From JAWPMT01 sp965267435 (GTDB taxonomy: Bacteria > Bacteroidota > Bacteroidia > Cytophagales > Cyclobacteriaceae): DNA of 64,000 nt. The translations under genes and the position numbers were made by a program. The stretch lies in assembly GCA_965267435.1 (NCBI GenBank), contig OZ253960.1:5828001-5892000 (forward strand), in the 5' to 3' direction. Below are positions 8,946 through 17,471 of the stretch, piece after piece (within the stretch, counting starts at the first letter, position 1; the number at the start of each line of letters is the position of its first letter). The notes under the pieces are model-generated. The model was not told the DNA's origin, searched no databases, and was given only the letters and a program-made list of their open reading frames with translations.

Positions 8946-10789
8946 AAGAGGTCTATATCACTGGCGTAGGAGCCTTTCTCCCGAATAAGCCCATTTCCAA
9001 TGAGCATATCGAAGACTATCTTGGACTGATCAAAGGGAAGTCGAGCCGGGTCAAGGAGCGCATTCTCAATCAGAACGGCATCAAGCAGCGGCACTTCGCC
9101 ATGGACCGATCTCAGAAGAGCACCCATACCAATGCCGAAATGGCCGCCGCCGCAATAGAAGCGGCGCTACAGCACTCTCAATTGTATCCGGGTGCAGTGG
9201 ATATGATTGCGACGGGAACGACACAGGGAGATTTGCCCGTCCCAGGTTTTGCCAGCGCCGTGCATGCAGCATCCAACCTTCCTCCTTGCGAGTTGGCAAG
9301 TTTTCAAAGTGTTTGCGCAAGTGGTTTGATGGCTGCGAAGCATGCCTATGCCCACATAAAAGCCGGTGATGTCGAGTCCGCCGCTGTCGTGGGGAGCGAA
9401 TTTGCCAGTCGCTTATTTAAATCCACCCGGTTTGAGGCGCAATGCGTGGAGGATCTACCTTTTGATACAGAGTTTTTGCGCTGGATGCTTTCAGATGGCG
9501 CAGGCGCTTTCGCCATGCATGATCGCCCCAATCCCAGTGGTTTGTCTCTCAGGGTACAGTGGATAGATCTTAAATCCCATGCCTCAGATTATCCCCTTTG
9601 CATGTATACCGGCAGGACAACGAACAGTGAGGATTCCGAATTGACATGGTTGGATTATCCAGACTATGAATCGGCTTCTAAAGCAGGTGCGATCAACCTC
9701 CGACAGGACGTTCGCCTGCTCAAAAAGGTCGTTCAGGTGGGCGTGGCGCATTACTTCGAACTGATTGATCAGGGAAGATTGACATCGGCAGGAATTGATT
9801 GGCTTTGTTGTCACTACTCTTCTGAGATATTCGTAGCCCCAATCAAAGAACTGATGGAAAAGGGTGGAGGCGCTATCCCTGATGAGCGGTGGTTTAGCAA
9901 CCTCTCCACTAAAGGAAACACAGGTGCCGCCTCCATATTCATCATGCTTGAGGAGCTGGTGAAATCTGGACGGTTGAAGCCCGGACAGCAAATTCTCTGT
10001 ATGGTGCCGGAGAGTGGCAGGTTCATCACCTCCTTTATGATGCTGGAAGTCGTTGGATCCTCTGGCTCAAAGGTGTTGCCCCCTTTGCGAAAGCTAGAAG
10101 CACCCGACCTGACCGTTCTTGATACACCTGACCATCAATGGCTCGTACGTCAGTTGGCGCAGACATGGATCTCTTTCGAAACGCAATTGATGCAAACACC
10201 CATCTTCCAAAAGATGCAAGAGGGGAAACTGCAAGTAGCGGATTACAAATTGCTTTTGCACGATTTGCGGCAGCAGGTGGTTGATGGTTCCCAGTGGATT
10301 TCCCGCGCCGCTTCGAATCTCGATATGGACCATTTTGACCTACGATCTGCTTTCATTACGCATGCGGCAACTGAGCATAGAGACTATCAGATGCTCGAAA
10401 AGAATTACGCTGCAATGGGTTGGGAACTCGAGGACATTCGGTCTGGAGTGAAGAATGTAGGTAGCCAGGCATTGACCTCCTATATCTTTCAGCAGGCAAG
10501 TAAGCCCAACCCCGTCGACTTGCTGGGGGCGATGTACATCATTGAGGGGATCGGAAAGCGGTTGGCAGGGTACTGGGGGGAAATGATTAAGAATCAACTT
10601 CAGCTATCAAAGAACCAGGTTTCCTTTTTTACTTACCACGGGGTGGCTGATGAGAATCATTTCGAGCGCTTAGAGGAAGCGGTGAATAGTCTTGATGTTG
10701 ACAATGAACACTTTGCAGCCATTGCGCGAACGGCCAAAATTGTATCGAAGCTCTACTTATTACAGATGAACGAGTTGGGCAATTATTGA
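8942..10789 (+). CDS. Ketoacyl synthase III fused to heme-oxygenase-like diiron domain
   Basis: A 615-residue two-domain protein. Residues 1-~375 are a thiolase-fold KAS III-type synthase with the triad Cys125 ('SVCASG'), His291 ('CCHYSSE') and Asn326 ('TKGNTGAAS'). Residues ~395-615 resemble the heme-oxygenase-like diiron oxidase/TenA fold: 'YIIEG' supplies Glu535, and 'YHGVADENHF' gives His566-x3-Asp570-x2-His573, the H/D/H spacing of CADD-type enzymes. Other ligands are probably among His440, Glu478 and His479. KAS III enzymes make a C-C (or ester/amide) bond from acyl thioesters; HDO enzymes carry out O2-dependent cleavage, decarboxylation or N-oxygenation of chain-like substrates. The fusion suggests that the condensed acyl product is passed to an oxidative step. 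It is translationally coupled to the hydroxylase gene upstream. Confidence 0.85.
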   Translation: MKEVYITGVGAFLPNKPISNEHIEDYLGLIKGKSSRVKERILNQNGIKQRHFAMDRSQKSTHTNAEMAAAAIEAALQHSQLYPGAVDMIATGTTQGDLPVPGFASAVHAASNLPPCELASFQSVCASGLMAAKHAYAHIKAGDVESAAVVGSEFASRLFKSTRFEAQCVEDLPFDTEFLRWMLSDGAGAFAMHDRPNPSGLSLRVQWIDLKSHASDYPLCMYTGRTTNSEDSELTWLDYPDYESASKAGAINLRQDVRLLKKVVQVGVAHYFELIDQGRLTSAGIDWLCCHYSSEIFVAPIKELMEKGGGAIPDERWFSNLSTKGNTGAASIFIMLEELVKSGRLKPGQQILCMVPESGRFITSFMMLEVVGSSGSKVLPPLRKLEAPDLTVLDTPDHQWLVRQLAQTWISFETQLMQTPIFQKMQEGKLQVADYKLLLHDLRQQVVDGSQWISRAASNLDMDHFDLRSAFITHAATEHRDYQMLEKNYAAMGWELEDIRSGVKNVGSQALTSYIFQQASKPNPVDLLGAMYIIEGIGKRLAGYWGEMIKNQLQLSKNQVSFFTYHGVADENHFERLEEAVNSLDVDNEHFAAIARTAKIVSKLYLLQMNELGNY

Positions 10790-10800
10790 ACATAGGAAGT

Positions 10801-11691
10801 ATGACGTTGAATGTAGATAAACACGATAGTCGAGATCCCAATCCATGGTTGGCGCTATACCTCGACAGCAGCATTCCGATGAATGAGGGTACCAAAGAGG
10901 CGCTCATGAATGATAACAATTCGTGGTCCGCCACCTACCTCTTGCCACTCATCTCTCTATGGTCCAAGTTGATGATGTTTTTCATCCATCTCTTCAAATT
11001 CTTCCTTCCCAGGGTCTTCAATTCCTCAAAGGTCCTCCATCGGATTCTCGCGTGGGGGTTGAAGCACTTTGTAAGTGCCGATGCGAATCTGCTTATCTTC
11101 AGACACTTTCATGTCGGGAGTGAGATCCTGGGATTTATTGCCGGGAATATTCCTGGACTGGAACTGCAAACCAGCCCTTTGAAACCAAGGGATTTCAATG
11201 ATGTGAAGGACGACCTGTTCCTACAGCATGATCTCAATTTGTACAACTTCATTATCAACCTCAACAAAGAGATCAAAGACAAGAATATCGTGATCAGTCG
11301 GCACCGGCCTTTGGACCTGAGCATGGTTACTGAAGATCGGTTTGATCACATCGATTTCCCTAACCGCTGGACCAATGTGCTGGACTTGCGATCGGCTATT
11401 GAGCTATTCACGCCCTTCTATCAACTCTTTCTCACTCGCAATGATTTTGTAAGAGCTTCCAATTCCTTGCAATTGGACGAAACTATAGCCATTTACACAT
11501 CGCAAATATTGGGGACACCGGCGCATCTTGGACTAGTAAATAACAAGCACCCCATGGTACCAGCGACTACTTATTCGGCGGCTTATAGATTAGTCCTCCA
11601 CGGTTTGGCGGCGGAGACCCTCCATAAGATATTGGTGAATATGAAGCAAGGGGTGTCCATTGATGGTACGATGACACCGACGGCTGTGTAG
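10801..11691 (+). CDS. Unknown protein of the KAS III/HDO gene set
   Basis: A 296-residue protein that I do not recognise as a named family. It starts 11 bp after the synthase gene; a TTG at 10786 overlapping the synthase stop is a possible alternative start. Visible traits: an acidic N-terminus with 'RDPNPWLALYLDSSIP', a strongly hydrophobic segment near 44-70 ('LLPLISLWSKLMMFFIHLFK'), 'FRHFHVGSEILGFIAGN' (100-116), 'LFLQHDLNLYNFI' and a C-terminal 'GTPAHLGLVNNKHP'. It has no cofactor motif, no signal peptide and is largely helical. Its place at the end of the operon suggests an accessory or modifying role in the same pathway, perhaps membrane-associated. It converges on the permease gene at 11698. 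Confidence 0.75.
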   Translation: MTLNVDKHDSRDPNPWLALYLDSSIPMNEGTKEALMNDNNSWSATYLLPLISLWSKLMMFFIHLFKFFLPRVFNSSKVLHRILAWGLKHFVSADANLLIFRHFHVGSEILGFIAGNIPGLELQTSPLKPRDFNDVKDDLFLQHDLNLYNFIINLNKEIKDKNIVISRHRPLDLSMVTEDRFDHIDFPNRWTNVLDLRSAIELFTPFYQLFLTRNDFVRASNSLQLDETIAIYTSQILGTPAHLGLVNNKHPMVPATTYSAAYRLVLHGLAAETLHKILVNMKQGVSIDGTMTPTAV

Positions 11692-11697
11692 GTTCCT

Positions 11698-14286
11698 CTA
11701 CTCGTCCCTCAAACTCTCCACGGGATTTATCATCGCTGCACGCCATGTCTGCATCCCAATGGTGAGACCAGCTATGATAAGGGCCGCCAGACCGGCTGCA
11801 GCAAAGAACCACCACTCGAGATTGATGCTGTAAGCAAACCCCTCGAGCCAGCGACTGGCGACGATGTAGCTGACAGGTAAGGCCACTACGACTGCGACGA
11901 GGATGACTTTCAGGAAATCCGTCATTAGGAGGGCGACAATTCCATTGATGCCGGACCCCAGGATCTTCCGGATACCGATCTCTTTTGTCCGACGCTCGGC
12001 GGCGAAAGAGGCCAATCCAAATAGACCAAGGCACGAAATCAAAATAGCGAAGCCCGCGAAATAAGTCGACAGAGTGGCGACTCGCTCTTCGGCTGCGTAT
12101 TGCGCCTGGTAGTCCTGGTCTACAAATCGAGGTTCGAAGGGGAAGCCCGGGTTGAATGCGGTGTAAAGTTTCTCCATGGCATCAATCGATTCCCTTTCTC
12201 TTCCCGACTCCAGTTTGGCCATGATGAAATGCGTCTGATCTGGTCGGTACAAAAACAGCATGGGCTCTACAGCAGTATGCAAAGAGAGCAGGTGAAAGTC
12301 CTTGACGACGCCGATCACTTTCTTGTTGCCCGTGTAGTGCCATATACGTGTGCCAATGGGATCCTCAAGGCCCATCGCCTTGATCGCCGTTTCATTGAGG
12401 ATGATTGCCGTACTGTCGGAAGCGACCTCTTCGGAGAAGGCCCGACCTTCGATTACCTCGATGCCCAACATTTCGATCAAGCCAACACCTGCCTGTGTCT
12501 CCCAAAACTGGATCTGATCCTCGTCCGTTTTTCCAGGCCAGGCAACGCCACCAGTTGAGTTGCCACCACCAACCATGAACCCGGATAGGGAGGCGTGGCT
12601 GATGCCTGGGAGGTTCCGTACTTCTTCGAGGAATGCTTGTGACTGTTGCAAGAGCTTGCCTTCACGCTCGAAGTAGATGACATTGTCGCGGTCGTATCCC
12701 AGCTGCATGTTTTGGACAAAGTCCATTTGGCGATGGATAACAAAAACGGCGACAATCATGAGGATCGATAGGCTGAACTGCACAGCCACTAGTGCATTGC
12801 GACTCCAGCCCTCACTTTTGTTGCGGGTCAGTTTTCCTTTCAATACATCCAGGATACGGAATCCGGAGAGGTACAGCGCAGGATAACTTCCTGCCAGAAG
12901 GCCTACAATCAAGACCATCAACAGAGAAGCGCCCACTAGAAATCCATCGAGTGCGAGCGTTAATTCCTTTTGGGAAAGGACATTGAATTGCGGAAGAAGC
13001 AGGGCCACCAAGACGATGGCCAATACAATGCTCAGGGCGCTGAGTAGCAGTGACTCTGTGAAGTACCGCCATGCGAGTGAGCGCCGAGAGGCTCCAAGGG
13101 ATTTCTTCACACCAATCTCCTTCGTACGATAGGCCGCTTTGGCGGTGGAGAGATTGATAAAGTTGAAGCAGGCAATGGCCAGGATAAACAGACCGATGAT
13201 GGCGAAGATGCGGACATACTCGATGCGACCTCCTGCCTGCACACCCTGCTGATATTTCCCGTAAAGGTACCTACCGGAGTAACTGGCCAGGAAGAGGTTT
13301 ACCCGATCGCTCTCTTGCTTGTCGTGCAGTACTTCACTCAAATGCGTATTGACCTTCTCCACTGATGCCTCGGGATGAAGTACGACGCCAATCCTCGCAT
13401 AGTAGTTGCCCCACTGTTTGTAGGTGATCAGGTCGTCGTGATAGTAGAGCCACGACATCACAAAATCGAACTGCTGGGACGAATTGCTCGGGAGGTCTTT
13501 CATCACACCCGTAACCTGCAGGTCCAGTTGCTGACCCCAGAAGTGCCACGAAAGGCGCTCGCCAATGACATCGGTACTTCGAAAGAGATTGTTGGCCAAG
13601 GTCTCGCTAATAGCGATTCCTTTGATGTTGCCTTCCGCGTCAGGATGATTGCCCGATATCATTGGATAGGTAAAAGCATTCATGAATTGTTCGCTGGCAA
13701 ATAGTCCATCGGCCTTGATGGCCTGGTCTCCGGCGCTGAGTGTGAATTCGTGGGGATCTGTAAAAGCCGTGGCAATTTTCACTTCAGGAACAGATGCCTC
13801 GATATAGTCCAGCAACAATCCGGGCACGCCCCGCCATGTCGTGACACCACTGGCATCCGACTGATTAGACATGATCTGGTAGAGGTGCGCGTCGTTTTCA
13901 TGAAAGTGGTCTGTAGATACTTCATCCTGTATCCACAGCATGATAAAGAGCACGCAAGCAAGGCCTGTTGACAAGCCCGTTAGGTTGATGAGAAACTGCA
14001 GGCGATTGCGCGAGAAATTGCGAATCGCAAGAATGATGTTGTGTTGGAACATAGCAAAATTGAGTTTTTGAACAATGGTGAGTGGTCGGATGATGCCAGG
14101 ACGAAAGAGTAGGAGCACATCTCTGAATAGCAGCCACTTTGCCTTCCGTGATCCGTTGGTGCCCAGTCGGCGGCGGTACAGCTCGAGTAGATCACCCTCT
14201 ATATCCATGTGGTAATCCGGGTCGCAATACCATCGAAGAAACCACAATGGGAAGCGAGGAGGTGCTATGTTGGATGACTTATTCAT
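11698..14286 (-). CDS. FtsX/MacB-type ABC permease, second of a PadR operon
   Basis: An 862-residue duplicated permease. The prefix domain is 'LRWYCDPDYHMDIEGDLLEL' (~16-35); the first TM follows near 95-115 ('LTGLSTGLACVLFIML'), then two MacB-type periplasmic domains and two TM bundles, with 'KEIGVKKSLGASRRSL' after the first half and 'KEIGIRKILGSGING' in the last bundle. These are the coupling-helix motifs normally contacted by an ATPase subunit. The start codon overlaps the stop of the upstream permease by 8 bp (14279-14286), so the two are co-translated and could form a heterodimer. No ATPase gene lies nearby. The exported or sensed substrate is unknown. Confidence 0.9.
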   Translation of the reverse strand: MNKSSNIAPPRFPLWFLRWYCDPDYHMDIEGDLLELYRRRLGTNGSRKAKWLLFRDVLLLFRPGIIRPLTIVQKLNFAMFQHNIILAIRNFSRNRLQFLINLTGLSTGLACVLFIMLWIQDEVSTDHFHENDAHLYQIMSNQSDASGVTTWRGVPGLLLDYIEASVPEVKIATAFTDPHEFTLSAGDQAIKADGLFASEQFMNAFTYPMISGNHPDAEGNIKGIAISETLANNLFRSTDVIGERLSWHFWGQQLDLQVTGVMKDLPSNSSQQFDFVMSWLYYHDDLITYKQWGNYYARIGVVLHPEASVEKVNTHLSEVLHDKQESDRVNLFLASYSGRYLYGKYQQGVQAGGRIEYVRIFAIIGLFILAIACFNFINLSTAKAAYRTKEIGVKKSLGASRRSLAWRYFTESLLLSALSIVLAIVLVALLLPQFNVLSQKELTLALDGFLVGASLLMVLIVGLLAGSYPALYLSGFRILDVLKGKLTRNKSEGWSRNALVAVQFSLSILMIVAVFVIHRQMDFVQNMQLGYDRDNVIYFEREGKLLQQSQAFLEEVRNLPGISHASLSGFMVGGGNSTGGVAWPGKTDEDQIQFWETQAGVGLIEMLGIEVIEGRAFSEEVASDSTAIILNETAIKAMGLEDPIGTRIWHYTGNKKVIGVVKDFHLLSLHTAVEPMLFLYRPDQTHFIMAKLESGRERESIDAMEKLYTAFNPGFPFEPRFVDQDYQAQYAAEERVATLSTYFAGFAILISCLGLFGLASFAAERRTKEIGIRKILGSGINGIVALLMTDFLKVILVAVVVALPVSYIVASRWLEGFAYSINLEWWFFAAAGLAALIIAGLTIGMQTWRAAMINPVESLRDE

Positions 14287-16858
14287 CTCTAAGTGCTTCT
14301 ACAGGATTTTGTCGGGCGGCACGGCTTGACTGCAGTAGGACAGGGATAGCCGCCCCCGCAAGCGTCAGGATTGCTGCCACGAGATATGTTGGGATATCCA
14401 TCTGCACAGCGTAGACGAAGTTGCTGAGATAGATGTCCATCAGGTACCAGACGGCTGGTACGGCCAGTAATACTGAGATCACCACCGGTTTGGCGAAGCC
14501 AACAGATAGCGCCTGGATGATTTGGGCGATCTCCGCGCCGAGTGCCTTCCGAATACCGATTTCCTTGGTGCGGCGCAGGACGACGAAGTATACCAAGCCA
14601 TACAAACCCAAACAACCGATGACTATACTGATCGTGGCGAATAGCCCAAGAAAGTTGGCAAACTTCGTGTCACTGTCATAGTACCCTTGTAAGTGGTCTT
14701 CGATGAACTCGTAGGAGAACAACTTATCGGGATAAAGCGCAGACCAATAGCTATCGATAGCTTTCAAAGCATCCTCCTTTTGATCTGGGTGGATGGAGAT
14801 GTTCGCGGTCATGTATCGATTGGGCTGGATGAGGAGAACATTAGGGATCTCGGCACTTTTCAGGTTTTCTGAGAAGTAGTTTTCCAGCACCCCGACAATC
14901 CGGCGCCGACTACTCCAACCTTCAATGAATTGCCCCAGAGCGCTGTCGGGTTCCGTAAAGCCCATGTGACTGACCATCATTCGCGTAACTAATACAGCAT
15001 CTTCCACCGTGTCGGATAGTAGAAGCTTACGGCCGGCGATCAACTCGAGGTCATAGAAGTCCAGATAGTTTTCGTCGATGAATTGCACTCGTGCTGTCAG
15101 GGGTCGAGGGAACCTTGGGTGTTTGAACTCGCTGGACCATCGGCCGCTATTGGAAGGTGACATAAGGGAAAAGGACACCTGATCCACAGCAGGATGGCTC
15201 AGCAGCTGCTGCTCCAAGCGACTTCTTTTCACGGCGTCCCGATCAGGCATGTTGACCATTACTATGTCCTCCGTTCGAAAGCCAAGGTCTTTGGAGTTGA
15301 GGTAGCTGACCTGCCGACTGCCGACGAGGACCGCTACGATCATGACCTGGGCGATCACGAACTGCAGGGCGATCAACAACTGCCGAAGTGATACTCTGCT
15401 CCGTCTGGGAGTGACTTTCTGTTTTGTCAATGTCGAGCTACTCTGAGAAATGATCCACGCCGGGTAAGCCCCGGCAGCCAGGGTGACAACTATTGCAAGT
15501 GCCACCGCAAAAAGAGGGAAAGCACTTCCGCTCAGTGACATCAGGGGAATCTGGGTCGGAAAGAACTGATTGATATACTGCAGCAACAGCCCTGAAACTC
15601 CCATCGCAATGATAATCGATATCGATACCAATAGGCCCGTCTCGACTAGTACCTGTGAAATCAATGCTCCTCGCGAGCTGCCCAATACTTTGCGGATGGA
15701 GGTATTGCGAGCGCGAGTCATTGCATGAGCAGTTGAGAGATTCACAAAGTTGATGCAAGAGATGATCAGAAGGAAGACACCGGCATAGAGTAGCCAATCC
15801 AGAGCCCACGCAGGTGTGTAATAGTTGTAGGGGTCATCATAGGCGTTGGTGTGGACTTCGCTCAGTGGTACCAATTCCAGTCGATCGTAGCTGAAGGATT
15901 CGTGTTCTGTCGCGATGGCCGTCAGGCGAGCTGCGACTTGAGGTGCAGTGGAGGGATCCTTGAGCATGACCAATCCCTTGTGCGAAGAGTCCCCTCCCCC
16001 CCAGTCGTTGGTGGGGTCCAGCCAACTCCATGGATGCGCTGACAACGGGAAGATCATCTCAAAAGGGAAGCTGGTGTTGGGAGGTGCAGTGGCGATCACG
16101 CCACTCACAGCCGCTGAAAATGGATTGGCACTACTGCCAAACTCCACTACCCGGCCGAGGGGATCGTCATCTCCAAAGAGGCGTTGGGCCGTACGTTGGT
16201 CGATCACTACCTGGTCAGGCCGTGTGAAAGAACTCTCCGGTGATCCTTGTATCCACTGCACGTCGAGCAGATCGAAGAGGCCAGGGTGTACGAAGTAGGA
16301 TTGGTCCATTTGATGTTTTTGACCGTCGACCACCAGCACCTGAGGGATCACCTTGTGGACAGTTACGGCCGAATCCACCTCCGGGAAGTCCCTGTTCAAG
16401 GTTGTGATGATGCCGCTGGGCACTTGCGTGTCGAAGTCCCCCGGTCGGAAGCTCATGATCTGAAAGATGCGGGGCTCATTGGCATGAAACTTATCGAAGC
16501 TCCTCTCAAATCGGACAATCCAGAAGAGCGTCATGGCGATCCCCAGTCCGAGCACAAAGCCCAGTACATTGAGAGTGAAGTAAGTTCGGTAGCGATTAAA
16601 ATGGCGGAAGGCCAGCAATATATTGTGCTTCAACATGTAGATTCCAAAGTTTTCGGGGTTGCGAAAAGGCATGCGCATCAAGCTGGGTCGAAGTAGTCGT
16701 AGCACGTCTCGCCAGAGCCGCCGACTCGCTTGCTTTTCGGTCGTTTCATCAGCCCGCCGATCGTACATTTCCAGCAAGTCACCTTCGATATCCAAATGAT
16801 ATTCGGGCCTGCAAAACCACTTCAAGAAACGCAGGGGTAGTTGGGGAGGGGCCTTCAT
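14279..16858 (-). CDS. FtsX/MacB-type ABC permease, first of a PadR operon
   Basis: An 859-residue orphan permease with the same plan as its neighbour: prefix domain containing 'LKWFCRPEYHLDIEGDLLEM', TM near residue 100 ('VLGFVLGLGIAMTLFWIV'), periplasmic domain, three TMs with 'NTSIRKVLGSSRGAL', a second half with 'QLLIALQFVIAQVMIVAVLV', and a final bundle with 'KEIGIRKALGAEIAQI'. The start at 16858 is chosen because it forms an ATGA overlap with the padR stop (16855-16858) and matches the prefix-domain N-terminus; a longer frame to 16900 lies inside padR. Together with the next gene it gives two different permeases under one PadR. Confidence 0.9.
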   Translation of the reverse strand: MKAPPQLPLRFLKWFCRPEYHLDIEGDLLEMYDRRADETTEKQASRRLWRDVLRLLRPSLMRMPFRNPENFGIYMLKHNILLAFRHFNRYRTYFTLNVLGFVLGLGIAMTLFWIVRFERSFDKFHANEPRIFQIMSFRPGDFDTQVPSGIITTLNRDFPEVDSAVTVHKVIPQVLVVDGQKHQMDQSYFVHPGLFDLLDVQWIQGSPESSFTRPDQVVIDQRTAQRLFGDDDPLGRVVEFGSSANPFSAAVSGVIATAPPNTSFPFEMIFPLSAHPWSWLDPTNDWGGGDSSHKGLVMLKDPSTAPQVAARLTAIATEHESFSYDRLELVPLSEVHTNAYDDPYNYYTPAWALDWLLYAGVFLLIISCINFVNLSTAHAMTRARNTSIRKVLGSSRGALISQVLVETGLLVSISIIIAMGVSGLLLQYINQFFPTQIPLMSLSGSAFPLFAVALAIVVTLAAGAYPAWIISQSSSTLTKQKVTPRRSRVSLRQLLIALQFVIAQVMIVAVLVGSRQVSYLNSKDLGFRTEDIVMVNMPDRDAVKRSRLEQQLLSHPAVDQVSFSLMSPSNSGRWSSEFKHPRFPRPLTARVQFIDENYLDFYDLELIAGRKLLLSDTVEDAVLVTRMMVSHMGFTEPDSALGQFIEGWSSRRRIVGVLENYFSENLKSAEIPNVLLIQPNRYMTANISIHPDQKEDALKAIDSYWSALYPDKLFSYEFIEDHLQGYYDSDTKFANFLGLFATISIVIGCLGLYGLVYFVVLRRTKEIGIRKALGAEIAQIIQALSVGFAKPVVISVLLAVPAVWYLMDIYLSNFVYAVQMDIPTYLVAAILTLAGAAIPVLLQSSRAARQNPVEALRDE

Positions 16859-17193
16859 GCAAAATCCAACTTCAGCACCATCTGCGGTAGCGCATTCCAC
16901 AGTTCGTTGCGGGTCTCTCTGGTGTATTCGATGGCTTTCTTTCCATAAGCCGTGATTTCGAAATACAACTTAGGTCGCCCTGCTCGTGACTCAGAGGAGT
17001 CTCCGTGCTTTGACGAGAGGAACCCCTTCTTCTCCAGTCGTCGAAGGGTGGTTTGCAATGCCCCGACGCTCACCTCGCGATTTAGCCTTGCTTCCATTTC
17101 GTCTTTGATGGTCACACCGTAGGCGTTGCCGTGCAGGATGCCTACGGTCAACAGCACCACTTCTTCGAACTCGCCAATCTGATATTTCTTCAT
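16855..17193 (-). CDS. PadR-family transcriptional regulator
   Basis: A 112-residue winged-helix repressor, first gene of the padR-permease-permease operon. 'IGEFEEVVLLTVGILHGNAYGVTIKDEME' is split over the first helices, 'VGALQTTLRRLEKKGFLSS' is the recognition and wing-entry region, and 'GRPKLYFEITAYGKKAIEY' is the wing. It closely parallels the PadR proteins at 476 and 39766 but differs in the recognition helix (GALQTTLRR versus SSVHTALYR and STVHAVLYR). This fits the different DNA element upstream, a TACTAC/GTAGTA dyad, and suggests separate operator specificity. The ATGA overlap couples its translation to the permease. Confidence 0.93.
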   Translation of the reverse strand: MKKYQIGEFEEVVLLTVGILHGNAYGVTIKDEMEARLNREVSVGALQTTLRRLEKKGFLSSKHGDSSESRAGRPKLYFEITAYGKKAIEYTRETRNELWNALPQMVLKLDFA

Positions 17194-17198
17194 AGTTT

Positions 17199-17213
17199 TA
17201 CTACAACGTAGTA
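17199..17213 (-). promoter_or_regulatory. TACTAC-N3-GTAGTA dyad before padR, putative operator
   Basis: A perfect 6+3+6 inverted repeat (TACTAC AAC GTAGTA on the plus strand) ends 6 bp upstream of the padR start at 17193. A further half site GTAGTA lies at 17252-17257. Dyads of this type overlapping the promoter are typical of PadR autorepression. Binding is inferred from position only. Confidence 0.5.
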
Positions 17214-17291
17214 ATTGAAATATGGTTCGATAGAAGGGTTAAATTTATTTTGTAGTATTAGAGATTCCCCTCTGTGAAAGGGCTATGAGTG

Positions 17292-17421
17292 GGTTGCGCA
17301 ACCTCTAACCGGTATCTGCCTGGATACCGGCTCGATCTGATAGCCAATGGCTCTGTAGGCAAAGAGCAGTTTTACCCCTCCGTTAGCACAGGGTGATTTA
17401 CCGGCCATGTAAACGGAGGGG
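17292..17421. repeat. Cluster of short perfect inverted repeats
   Basis: Within 130 bp between the divergent padR and propeller genes there are several dyads: GGTTGC/GCAACC with no spacer (17292-17303), CCGGTATC-N6-GATACCGG (17309-17330), AGCCA-N-TGGCT in the next 25 bp, and CCCCTCCGTT (17375-17384) paired with AACGGAGGGG (17412-17421). No open frame fits. The DNA or its transcript would fold into a series of hairpins. It may be a degenerate REP/BIME-like intergenic element or part of a 5' leader of the gene at 17472. Confidence 0.6.
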
Positions 17422-17471
17422 GGTTGAGGGTAAAGGTCTGTTATTATTTAGCGGATCTCACAAATCATCAA

